Part shown: in pieces, positions 9,750 through 20,150 of the stretch
Layout of the letters: each line of letters begins with the position of its first letter
How positions within the stretch are numbered: position 1 is the first letter of the stretch
Assembly (NCBI GenBank): GCA_016647705.1
Contig: CM028335.1
Location: 38,632,712 to 38,696,711, forward strand
DNA from: Eucommia ulmoides
Lineage: Eukaryota; Streptophyta; Magnoliopsida; Garryales; Eucommiaceae
Direction: 5' to 3'
DNA length: 64,000 bases
Program-made: the position numbers and the translations under genes
Notes under the pieces: generated by a model
The model's input: only the letters and a program-made list of their open reading frames with translations
The model's database searches: none
Told to the model about the DNA's origin: nothing

Positions 9750-11550
9750 TTCCTACAATCACAATCACAAAAACACAATACAATCTCATCATATATGAAC
9801 AATTAAAAAACATAAACCTCCCTAATCACTTTGTCAAGAACACATACATCCTAAAACGAACACCCATTTGAATTTTCCAAACAAATTTCGCAAATGTGAC
9901 ATCCTATATTAGTTTACACACTCAACCAATCCAAGTAAACATGTTTATCACCAAGAATCAAACCAAAACCCCATGGAACTTCGAAATCGCGAAACTAGGG
10001 TTAAGGGGTTTTCGGGCAAATTTCAAAATCGATTGATTTCTTTGATATAATCATGTAAACCAACCAATAATTTCAACAACTAGACTAAATGTAATGAAAA
10101 AGAAACTTACTTGTTGAGAATTAATGGTCCAATCAAAAGAGAATGAAGAAATCGCACCTTTCACGCAAAACCCTAAATTTTCAGAAATAAGGGTGGAGAT
10201 CCGATTCGTGGTGGTTGAATCGTGATGGAAAGGACTACTTTCAGTAGTGGACGGATGATTTTTTGAGTATTGGAACGGTTTAGGAGTGAGGTTGTAGAGA
10301 GAATGTGGAAGATTTGGGGAGGGAACCTGGCGATTTCTATTTTTGAACGAACGAGCTATTTTTAACAGCAGAAGGTTCACCGCTTAGGTGGTGGATTCAC
10401 CACTTGAGCGGTGGAACTCTTTTCTCTAAAATCAAACCTTCTGACGAAATTCCGCCTAGGCGGTGGTTTTTTTTCGCCTAAGCGAAATTACGCCAGTGTG
10501 AAAATATTTTGTTCTACTGTTAATCCGCCTAGGCGGTGGTTTCTCCACCTAAGCGGTGGAGCGTATTTTGAAAATTTAGTGCATCATGTATTTTTACCGC
10601 CTAAGCGGTGGTTAACCGCTTGGGCGGTGGGCTGTTTTCAACCACTCTGTATTTTTACCGCCTAAACAGTGGTTCACCGCTTGGGCGATGGGCCTTTTTT
10701 TGCTGAAAAACACTCTCTGTATTTTTACCGCCTAAACGGTGGTTTATCGCTTGGGCGGTAGGCCTGAAGCTCCCACTTTCATGTTTTTCTTAAATTTTCA
10801 AAATACGGCTCCACCCCTTACGTTTTCACTTCGCTTGTTCAATGTTTTTAAACTTAAAATACTTCCCCAACTATCCACATTCCTAAATTCAGTTCCGAAC
10901 ACATTCCGAAGCCATGCCGGCTTCCAAAAAGAATAAATAATCAAATAAATAATAACAAAAATCGGGTAATTTGATACCCTAAGTTTCATTTAAAAAAAAA
11001 TAGCGCTTGAGTTACCGTCCCCAGCTGGACTTTTGTGTCACTAAGTATTTTTCACCAAAATTCCCCATAGACAAGGAATTTGGGCTCAAATGCTCAATCG
11101 GATCAAAATCATGGCTTGAAGTCAGCTTCTCCTCTCAGTCCTTATCATTTGCAATTAGCTCAATCTCGGGATTGAGAATTAGGAATTCCAATCTTCTTCA
11201 TCTTTTCTCACTCAGTTTGATCTCATTAACACAATGAAACAAAAAAAATAAAATTAAAATTAAAAACAAAACAAAAATAAATGTTAGGATTAACTATTGA
11301 CCACTTAGTCGCAATATCAACTTAGAATTCACACTAATCCCACGTCAATAACGCCAAAACCTTAGTGTGTTGACGGAACTAGGATACGATACGTTTGCTT
11401 TTCCTATTTAAAACTTAAGTTCTGAGCCGATACCGCGTTTCTTTTGAAATATTCAAATAACATTCACATTTTTCCCCGGCAACGGTGCCAAAAACTTGGT
11501 AGGTGTTGACGGGACAGATTTTGACAATATTTAAATTAAATTCACTCTAA
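9750..11550 (-). promoter_or_regulatory. Element A transcribed leader
   Basis: The non-coding leader runs from PBS to ORF. It has a hairpin array at about 10378-10770 and, nearer the PBS, two extra PBS-like modules (11338-11356 and 11473-11490). Short open frames, such as 10051-10380 on the minus strand, show no family resemblance. The stretch is collinear with 49396-51358 of D. Confidence 0.65.
10378..10770. repeat. Paired-palindrome hairpin array in A leader
   Basis: The last units repeat with a period of about 75-80 bp: ACCGCCTAAGCGGTGG, a short spacer, CACCGCTTGGGCGGTGG, then GCCTTTTTTTGCTG. Arms pair with each other along 12 or more positions, with one T-G mismatch that would be a G-U pair in RNA. 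Confidence 0.85.
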
Positions 11551-11568
11551 TCCCCGGCAACAGTGCCC
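11338..11568 (-). repeat. Three successive PBS-like modules in element A
   Basis: PBS-like sequences lie at 11338-11356 (degraded), 11473-11490 (TCCCCGGCAACGGTGCCA) and 11551-11568 (adjacent to the LTR). Each is followed by a CAAAAACTTGGT-like stretch. The first two are also followed by GTGTTGACGG, like a short piece of LTR start. Only the last is in position to prime. The first corresponds in context to the single PBS of element B. Confidence 0.75.
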
Positions 11569-11574
11569 AAAACT

Positions 11575-13102
11575 TGGTAGGGGTGCATTTGTGCACGCCT
11601 ACTTATGCTCACAAGTATATGACGTCTAAAGTTTTAATATAGTGGATCTTTAAAGATCGGATATCATTCCCACAAAGAAAAGTGTGAATAATTGAATTGA
11701 ATACCACAATTGACGTAGTCTCGTGTTATCCTGACGACGGAAGACGTGAATTAAAATTAAGCTAAGCTAAACTACAATTAGTGGGTTAATTCTAACTAGG
11801 TTGATTAATTAGGGATTGATTTCATTCACTTAATACACGTTTGATTTCGTTCGGTTAACAATAACGGAGTTTAGGTATCTGACAGTCTTGGTTCGTAAAC
11901 TCCTCCGCCACCTCTTCCGAGTGTAAGACGAGGGAATACGCGACTTCGTGTCGACGAAGTGGTCCCCCTCAATGTCTTAATGACTCTAGGCCACGTGAGT
12001 CTTGACCCAACGTCATCGATTGCACACTAACTAACGCCCTCACGGGTCGTTAAGTCGTAACAATGTGTTTACCCTAGTCCGAATCTAGGGTTACCTCTCC
12101 CGAGTGTCAAACCCTAGATTCTCAAATCCAACCCTAATACATTTACAAGAATATTAAGATCGTCATCAAATGATAAACACAATCGGACTTAAAACAACAA
12201 CCGTTAAAGAAACATATATTAAACCAAACGAGTATTTACACAACTACACATTTCCCTAACTAATCTCTAAATTACACTAACATGTTCTTAGCTAATACAA
12301 CATTAAATCAAGAGGAGATCATCATCATAAACAATAAACATTAAATACAAAGATGGAAACAAGGGAATAAAAGTCAAATCTCAAAGTGGAGTAGTCCACT
12401 TTCGCCAAAGAACAATCCTCCCGAGCTTCCTCTTCTCCGGTGATGAACTTCCTCTTCTAGCTTTTCAAGGATTGGCCAAGAACACCTTCTAAACTAATAT
12501 AATCTACTTCCTAAATTACCTAAACCTAACTAAGGTGGAAGGAACTCTCCAAATGTCAACCGGAGCCTCCTCTCACGTCTATTCCTTTTTTAAGGTTTGG
12601 TGGAGAAAAAGGTTAAATAGGTAAGGTTTGGAAATATCTTCCAAATATCTTAAAACAGATATTTCTGTGCAGAGTGTCACCACCTAAGCGGTGGTTCACC
12701 GCTTAGGCGGTGGACTTAAGTCAGTTAACTTCTGTCAGTAACTTCGCCTAAGCGGTGGTTTTTCCGCTTAGGTGGTGCATGCTGGCATAACATTCTGATC
12801 TTTTCTCACCTAGGCGGTGGTTTTCTCACCTAGGCAGTGGTTCAGCCCTCCAGCACTCTAATGTTCTGCCTCTTTTCCGGCTAGGCGGTGGAACTTCTGC
12901 CTAGGCGGTGATCTTCATTTACCGAAACCCTATTTTGCACATTTACTTCACCGTTTCTCCACCGTTTTCACTTGTTTCTCGCCCTTTGATATCCTTTCAC
13001 CTGTTCTACACTAAAACACACTAAAACACAATTAAATATAACTAAAATACTTGAAAACTAATAAATCCAGTTTAGAAATAGATAGGTTTTTCACACCTAT
13101 CA
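11575..13102 (-). repeat. Element A 5' LTR (1528 bp)
   Basis: The LTR begins TGGTAGGGGTGC and ends CACCTATCA. It carries hairpin units at about 12680-12915 in U3. A weak TATA-like TATTTAA (minus strand, 12613-12619) lies just downstream of them in element orientation. It is nearly the same sequence as 1-418 plus 6045-6884. Confidence 0.85.
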
Positions 13103-13401
13103 GTAACCACCTAAAGTATGTAGGCAACCTATAAGGGTTCAGTCACACCATTAATAATGAACGTTGTTTTCAATGAGACAAGACTGAACCATGTTCGTCC
13201 TGATCTTTGTTAACCACCCAAAGAATGTAGGAAGCCCGTAAGGGTTTGGTCATACCTCTAATAATAAACCTTATCCTTCGCCCTAACCAGAATTAACTAC
13301 GTGATGACAAAATTCTCATTCGAGATGCATAGGCAACCCACGTGTGAGTTCGATGGAATATCCAAATAACTTAGTCTTAGTTTGTGTTTCATTTAGTATA
13401 G
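13103..13401 (+). repeat. Tat/Ogre-like LTR fragment between elements A and C
   Basis: It matches 21865-22065 of the Tat LTR at 20151: AGTATGTAGGCAACCTATAAGG, then AACTACGTGATGAC and AACCCACGTGTGAG. It contains two of the 'CCTGATTCTCATT...ATACGTAGGCAACC' units typical of this LTR. The sequence continues at 18086 after element C. Confidence 0.75.
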
Positions 13402-15116
13402 TGGTAGGGGCATAGGAATACACCGCTACTTACACTCACAAGTATATGAGGTCTAAGGTTTAGTATAGTGTGATCATTAAGATCGAGTTATCGTATCCAC
13501 AGGGATTGGTGTTGTTACTATCAAATATCGCGTTTTTCGTGACCTAACTTTATCGAGGCGAAAAACAAATGTAATTAATTAATTAAACTAATACTAATAT
13601 AACCTAAACTAACTACACTAATATGCTAATATGTTTTAGGGTCAAGAATTGCCTAGGGATTAACATGTTTACAAATACGTGTTCGATCTCGATTTACTCA
13701 CGTTTACGGTATTCGAACCATTTGACAACCTCGGTACGTAAACTCCACCGCTACCTCTCCCGAGTGTAAGATGGGGGAATACATGACTTTGAGTCAACGA
13801 AGAAGTCCCCCTCAACATATTAACGACTCTAGGTCACGTGAGTCTCGCCCAACGTCATTGATTGCACACAATCCAACTCACAACCGAGTCATTGGATCAT
13901 GCATTGTATTTACCCTATCGATAATATCCATTCTAAAACTCTATCGCCACCTCTCCTGAGTGTAAGCCGAGGGATATAATGCAACTTCGTGTTAACGAAG
14001 AAGTCCCCCTCAACGTCTTAATGACCCTAGGTCACGTGAGTCTTGCCCCAACGTCATCGATTGTCCACGATTCAAACCCTGACTAGGTTATAGAATCAGG
14101 GCGTTTGTTTACCCTAATCTGAATCCGGGGTTTGTCACAACCCCGTATTATCCATTTATCTAACTAAGCATGATAAAAAAAATACGATAAATACAATCAA
14201 ACTACGAAGAACAATCACAAACGAAACACCGAAATCATCCAAACAATGTATTTATAAATATAGTATTAATCCCTACTATAATCTATGTTTAGCTATGGCC
14301 TTAGCCACATTTACAATGAAATAACAAGCTAAACATGCTCACGTGATCCTAAGATAAATAAATAAGGAAAAACAAACAAAGAACTTAGCCTCATCCAAAG
14401 ATAAACCACTAAGAACGCTCAACGATCGATTCGCGGTCTTCTCCACTTCGGGATGTGAGATCCACCTCTAAAACTCCAAAACCATAGACTAAATATGGAC
14501 TAAGGTGCCCAAATGACCAGGGGGCTCAAGAAAGGTGAATAGGAAGTGGTATTTATAAGCAAAAGATCTCAAAATATTTAAATAAAATATCTAGGCTGTG
14601 TAGAGGGTCATCGCCGCGGTCGTGGGATTCAGCGTCGCGGCGGTGGTAGGTCGGTTAGTTGATTGTCGTGGCGATGAAGATAGTGGTGGCTTAGGAAGAA
14701 CGTTCTGCTGGATTTCTGCTTAGGCAGTGGATTTCTCTGCCTAGGCGATAGGCTGTCAGTAGCCTGCTTTTGTTTCTCTATTTCTTTACAACCGCGACGG
14801 TGGGATTCACCGTTGCGGCGGTGGTCCGTTAGTAGCATTTTTCCTTTCTCAGCATCTTCACCACCGCGGTAATGGTCCGGACGCTGCGACGATAGGCTTG
14901 TTTCACAGTTTTGCCTCCGAGCTTGTTTTTCCACTGTTCTTCGATCGCTTTTGGTTCGATCACATCGTTTTCGCTCCAATTTCCTATCATTTTGCCCCAT
15001 ACACCTGATTTATACAAAAAGTATGAAAACTAATTAAAACATAATAAAGTACTATATAAATGCTTGAAAACTAACTTAATTCGGTTTTAAAATACGTAGG
15101 TGGATCACACCTGTCA
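13402..15116 (-). repeat. Element C 3' LTR (1715 bp)
   Basis: It begins TGGTAGGGGCATAGG and ends CACCTGTCA. Two tandem LTR-type blocks (CTCCCGAGTGTAAG...ACGAAGAAGTCCCC) lie at about 13755-13830 and 13955-14030, where A and D have one. A TATA box (TATAAATA, minus strand) is at 14550-14557, followed upstream by hairpin units at 14608-14900 with both CCTAGG-type and GCGACGG-type cores. Confidence 0.85.
14608..14900. repeat. Hairpin array with alternative core in C LTR U3
   Basis: Paired arms such as ACCGCGACGGTGG / CACCGTTGCGGCGG (near 14790-14823) and CGCCGCGGTCGTGG / CAGCGTCGCGGCGG (near 14612-14646) replace the CCTAGG core. One ordinary unit (CTGCTTAGGCAGTGG / CTGCCTAGGCGATAGG) lies between at about 14718-14752. 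Confidence 0.8.
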
Positions 15117-17052
15117 AATACCCCCAAACTTGGAATTTGGTTAGTCCTTGAGCCAAACACACACACTAAAATGAAAATACACAAACTGAATTAAATAACA
15201 AACAACCTAAAACAAACTAAACATAACAACATTCGAGTTTTACATTCTTCTGAATGCCTATTTATTTTTGTCCCTCAACAACCGCCAGTCATATCGAGTT
15301 CAGGCAGTAACACACATCATGAGGTTCTAGAATTTTGACATGGAATAATGGTAAACGCTATTCTAGATCCTATAAACGTGTTAGTGCATGACTCAATAAT
15401 ATAACTATACAACGACCGAATTGGATTATCCCCCAACGAAATTCATGACTTAGACCGTGAAGGACTAAGATTTCTATATGCCTGATTGGGGTCCACTCTC
15501 CACTAATGTAGTCTTGAAAGTTCATAGATATCATTAGGACTTGGTTCGGTTAAGGAATAGTCAGCCATGGGTAATTTGGAATAGAAAATGGGTTAACGTT
15601 GTTAACTTAACATTACCCAAGGCTCAACGCTTGGCACATTCACTCTCGAACCCCCATACTTAGATTGGGAACAATCTCGAACATGCATTTAAGACCGACG
15701 TACTCACTTGTCAAAAGAAACAAAAAAAAAAGGTATTTACATTTGATTCCTTCTTTTTTTTTTTCTATATTTTGTTTCTTTTCAACGAACACACCCCCTA
15801 AACTTATTTGATTGTTAAAATTGAAGGGGTGTGTGAAATACAAACAAAAAACGACAAGTGAGTACTTAAATACCAAACCAATAAGAAGTTCACCCTAAAC
15901 CCAACTGCTCACATCAAGTAGCATTTACAATTGCTAACTTGATTCACTCAAATGTGCATTTAAATTCAGCGATTTAGGTTTGGAAAAAGATCCACTGGCC
16001 ATTGTATTAGTTTATGTGTTTTGAATTGAATTTGCATTTAGGCTTCGACAGGGTAACGAGAAATAAACATGTATCAGGGTAGGTTTAAAAAGGCACAAGC
16101 AACAAAACGACTACCTAAATCACGTCTCCTGAACTACCTCGCCTAGGATTTCACCTCAAGATTCCCCTTAATCAAGTTCTAGAATCCTTAATGTGTCATG
16201 AATTTGGTTAATCGATAATCGTCCTTAAATTAATTAAATAACTATACATTGAGTCTATGTACCCGTGTACATTAGGATCTACAATAATTTTTACCAAAAA
16301 GCATAGTCAAGCACACAGAATCACACATGCATGGGTATTACCCTTGACCTCGAAAATAACCAGTTGTAATCTCATCATCGGGTAATAGCCCAGATGAACA
16401 CAAAACTCAACATGAAAACAACAACACAAAAACATAAACACATTCTAACCTAAACACACATGCACACAAGAAAACAATAACACATAAACTAACATACTAC
16501 ACATCACTTCCGAATTTAAAACGGATAGTGTTCTCAGCGATCCCAATCATCATTCTCAATATATGAAATTAAAGCATTCTGTCGAAGGGTGTTTAGAACA
16601 CTTACCTGTGATGCGAGAGGATCTTGCCTCCGAATTAAGTCGGATATGATGGATTTAACTTATTTGACCTTGGGTTGCCTCCCAAGAAGCGCGTGGTGTA
16701 ATGTCCTCGATCCGACATTTTCAAAACACCCTCAAGATTGGTGAGGCTTTGCTTTGGATGGCTCAATATTTCAACGAAACGCCTCACCGGCTTATGTGCT
16801 TGGTCAAGCAACATAAAATGGATTGGAATCCTGTCGAAAGGAATGCATCAATACCCGACGATCTAACATGGGCAAGTACCCTACATTGGAAACAAAAACA
16901 AAACCACAAACAAAAATTATATACAAAGAAAAGCCTAAAGTAAAATTAAGTCATTTACACACAATGTTGATAATAACAACAAATCAATGCCTGGAAATCG
17001 TTACCAAAAACTTGGTTACGATCGCCCAAAACTGAATTCACTAAACGACCAA
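15117..17052 (-). other. Element C internal region, no ORF
   Basis: The region is homologous to 51660-54009 of D but lacks about 430 bp containing most of the Athila-like gag segment; the junction is near 16790. Short plus-strand open frames at 16701-17035 are antisense to the element. Confidence 0.7.
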
Positions 17053-17076
17053 TCCCTGGCAACGACGCCAAAAACT

Positions 17077-18085
17077 TGGTAGAGGTATGGGAATACGCCA
17101 CTACTTAAACTCGCAAGTATAAAAGGTTTAAGTTTTAGTACAGTGTGACCGTTAAGATCGGGTTATCGTGTCCACAGGGATTGGTGTCTTGACTATCGAA
17201 TACCGTGTTTGTCGTAACCTAACTTTATCTAGGCGAAAAACAAATGTAATTAATTAATTAAACTAATACTAATATAACCTAAATTAACTAAACTAATATG
17301 CTAATATGTTTTAGGGTCAAGAAGTACCTAGGGATTAACGTGTTTACAAATACGTGTTCGATCTTGATTTATTCACATTTACGGTGTTCGACCCATTTAA
17401 CAACCTCGGCACGTGAACTCCACCGCCACCTCTCCCGAGTGTAAGACGGGAAAATACATAACTTCGAGTCAACGAAGAAGTCCCCCCGCAACGTCTTAAT
17501 GACCCTAGGTCACATGAGTCTCGTTCGGCACCATTGATTGCACACAATCCAACTCCCGACCGGGTTATTGGATCGTGCGTTGTATTTACTCTATCGACAA
17601 TCTCCGTTCTAAAACTCCCTCACCACATCTCCCGAGTGTAATACGAGGGATATAACGTAACTTCATGTCAATGAAGAAATCCCCCTCAATGTCTTAACGA
17701 CCCTAGGTCACGTGAGTCTTACCTCAACGTCATCGATTGTCCATGATTCAAACCCCAACCGGGTTATAGAATCGTGGCGTTTGTTTATCCTATCCGAATC
17801 CGGGGTTTGTCACAACCCCGTATTATCCATTTATCTAACTAAATATGATAAACAAACAATACGATAAATACAATCAAACTACAAAGAACAATCACAAACG
17901 AAACACCGAAATCATCCCAACAACGTATTTATAAATATAGTGTTAATCCCTACTATATTTTTGCCCCACACACCTAATTTATACAAAAAGTATGAAAACT
18001 AATTAAAACATAATAAAATACTATATAAACGCTCAAAAGCTAACTTAATTCGGTTGGGAAATACGTAGGTGGATCACACCTATCA
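17077..18085 (-). repeat. Element C 5' LTR with 706-bp deletion
   Basis: Compared with the 3' LTR, the segment equivalent to about 14280-14987 is absent; the junction CTACTATATTTTTGCCCC is near 17955-17970. The loss removes the TATA box and the whole hairpin array from the LTR that should drive transcription. Confidence 0.8.
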
Positions 18086-18670
18086 TATAGTTTGCATGTT
18101 TACATATCTGTCTGTATATAAACTGTTGTTGCATGTCGCTGACTAGAAATAGCTATAGTATTTACTTGTTTTCCATTAAATCATGTCAAAAATACATAAA
18201 AGAACAAAAATTTTAAAAGGGGGAATTATTCTTGTTTAATTAATCGAAGAAAACTGCTTGGATAGTGTTTAACAGTGAATATCTATTTGGACTGAGGTAC
18301 CATCTTTGGACGAGTGTCTTGGGGTATCTAACTCCTTCACCGAGTATAACCGACTCCCAAACTTTAAGAATATCTTTGGTACATAGACCTATGGAAGCCT
18401 AAACATGGGTCATTTCCAAAGTAAAAATGAATTTCCAAAATCCCGATGACCTAGCACACCATTTAACCCCATGCTTGGTGGCGACTCCGTTTTTAACATA
18501 AAATCGCGGCCAAAGAAGTTTTTTAAAACCGATGCCTAGAAAATGTCTTAAAAAACCATGTTCAAAATGAATGTATTTGAACGACTTAGAGAGGAAGAGG
18601 TGCAATTTGCTTCCACCCTCTTCCTGATTCTCTTCTTCTTTCACTATCAAAATCTGGGGTACGTCAATAC
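18086..18670 (+). repeat. Tat/Ogre-like LTR, 3' part, interrupted by C
   Basis: It resumes at TTTGCATGTTTACATATC, as in the LTR at 20151 (22065 onward). It runs through CTAACTCCTTCACCGAGTATAACC and CATTTAACCCCATGCTTGGTGGCGACTCCG to a GGGGTACGTCA end. No PBS of the type at 25355 follows, so downstream sequence was probably lost. Confidence 0.7.
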
Positions 18671-19094
18671 CCTGGAATTAGTTTCTCTAACATAGAACCA
18701 TTCCACCCGATCTTGATTTACTTTACATGTTAGAACTACATATGTCCTGATTCTTATTAATTTGTGTTAAGTAGGAAAACCCGTTGCGGTACGGAGACAA
18801 CCAATAGCTAGTTTTATTTTATGGATGTCAGACAATAGTATAGTGTAGTAGTAGAATTTACTTTGTATGCTAGAGCTACATGTGACGTGATTCTCATTAA
18901 TTTGTGATTTATAGGAAAATCCTTTGGGTACGGTCACAACTAGGAGTCAGTTGACCCAAGCGTCATCTTTTTCGTAACTAGGAGTCAATTGACCAAGCGT
19001 CATCTTCTACTCACCCTATAGGATAGGTCGTGTGTCTTCCTTAGGTATATATATAACTTGGGGGGGTCTTGTACTATACAATCATCATCTAGGG
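18671..19094 (+). other. Tat-like non-coding region before the minisatellite
   Basis: Two degenerate copies of 'GTTAGAACTACATATGTCCTGATTC...TAGGAAAACCC' occur at about 18729 and 18869, and an AACTAGGAGTCARTTGACC duplication at about 18939 and 18978. No ORF. Confidence 0.5.
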
Positions 19095-20060
19095 AGTATA
19101 GATAGGTAAGATCAGGTATATTGACGTCCTCCAAGTAGTAATCTTCTAGGATCAGGTATGTCGCTGTCCTTTAGGAGTAGTAGATCAGTAGGATCAGGTA
19201 TGTCGCTGTCCTAGCTTCTATAGTAGTAATCCTCTAGGATCAGGTATGTCTCGATCCTTCAAGAGTAGTAGATCGATAGGATCAGGTATGTCGCCCTCCT
19301 CGCTTCAATAGTAGTAATACTCTAGGATCAGGTATGTCACTGTCCTTTAGGAGTAGTTGATCAGTAGGATAAGGTATGTTATCATCCTTGTTTCAATAGT
19401 AGTAATCCTCCAGGATCAGGTATATCGTCGTCCTTTAGGAATGTAGTACGTGGTAAGATCAGGTATGTCGTCGTCCTCACCCTAATAGTAATCCTCTAGG
19501 ATCAAGTATGTTGTCGTCATTTAGAAATATAGTACATGGTAGGATCAGGTATGTCATTGTCCTCACCTTAATAGTAATCCTCTAGGATCAGGTATATCAC
19601 CGTCCTTTAGGAATATAGTACATGGCAGGATCAGGTATGTCACCGTCCTTAACCCAATTAGTAATCCTCTAGGATTAAGTATGTTGTCGTCCTCACCCCT
19701 AAGCAATAATCCTCTAGAATTAGTTATGCCGTCACCCTTTAGGAATACAGATAGATAGGATCAGGTATGTCATCGTCCTCCCAGTAGTAACCTTATAGGA
19801 TCAAATATCTGCGTCGTTCTTTAGGAAGTAGGATCAGACATTCACATTCTCCTAACATTAATAACGACTCTATAGGATTAGATGTTCACGTCATTTTTTA
19901 GGAAGTAGGATCAAATATTGATGTCATCCTCCAAATAGTAATCTAAGGTTAATCATTCGTCATCCTTCAAAGTACATAATGGTACAAGTGATCAATCTTC
20001 ATCCTCATCGAATCCTCTAAGATCAGGTATGTCTCCATATTTTAGGATAGATTTAAATAC
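19095..20060 (+). repeat. 43-bp minisatellite with alternating units
   Basis: About 20 copies of GGATCAGGTATGTCGTCGTCCT recur every 40-47 bp. Two unit types alternate, one continuing TTTAGGAGTAGTAGATCAGTA and the other CTTCAATAGTAGTAATCCTCTA, so the higher-order repeat is about 87 bp. Copies decay toward the right end. It lies just upstream of the LTR start at 20151, where Ogre/Tat elements commonly carry tandem repeats. Confidence 0.9.
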
Positions 20061-20150
20061 TTGTATTTTAATTTCATGTCTACTAGAACAAAATATTATT
20101 GTCTCATTCTTTGTCACTACGAGTAAACTCGCATGACAAAAAAAAATAAC

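Larger units (their letters stand above)
1..13102 (-). mobile_element. Element A: Athila-like non-autonomous LTR retrotransposon (left end outside window)
   Basis: The element is read on the minus strand. Its 5' LTR is 11575-13102, the PBS matching tRNA-Asp is at 11551-11568, the internal region is 6885-11574, and the polypurine tract next to the 3' LTR is at 6885-6900. The 3' LTR is 1-418 plus 6045-6884, interrupted by element B. With B removed, the visible 3' LTR (1258 bp) is collinear with 11842-13102 (1261 bp), which confirms the reconstruction. The internal region carries one broken 379-codon ORF and no recognisable pol. It depends on another element for reverse transcriptase and integrase (inference). 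The right flank from 13103 is Tat LTR sequence, so A inserted into that LTR. The left target duplication lies outside the window. Confidence 0.85.
13402..18085 (-). mobile_element. Element C: complete non-autonomous Athila-like element, TSD TATAG
   Basis: The element is bounded by TATAG at 13397-13401 and 18086-18090. The left (3') LTR is 13402-15116 and the right (5') LTR 17077-18085. The PBS (TCCCTGGCAACGACGCCA) is at 17053-17070 and the polypurine tract complement at 15117-15131. The internal region is only about 1.9 kb and has no convincing ORF. It contains GGTTGCCTCCCAAGAAGCGC (16673-16692), a phrase I associate with the 3' untranslated region of plant Ty3/gypsy elements, and a remnant related to the gag segment of D. 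It is a deletion derivative. Confidence 0.9.
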
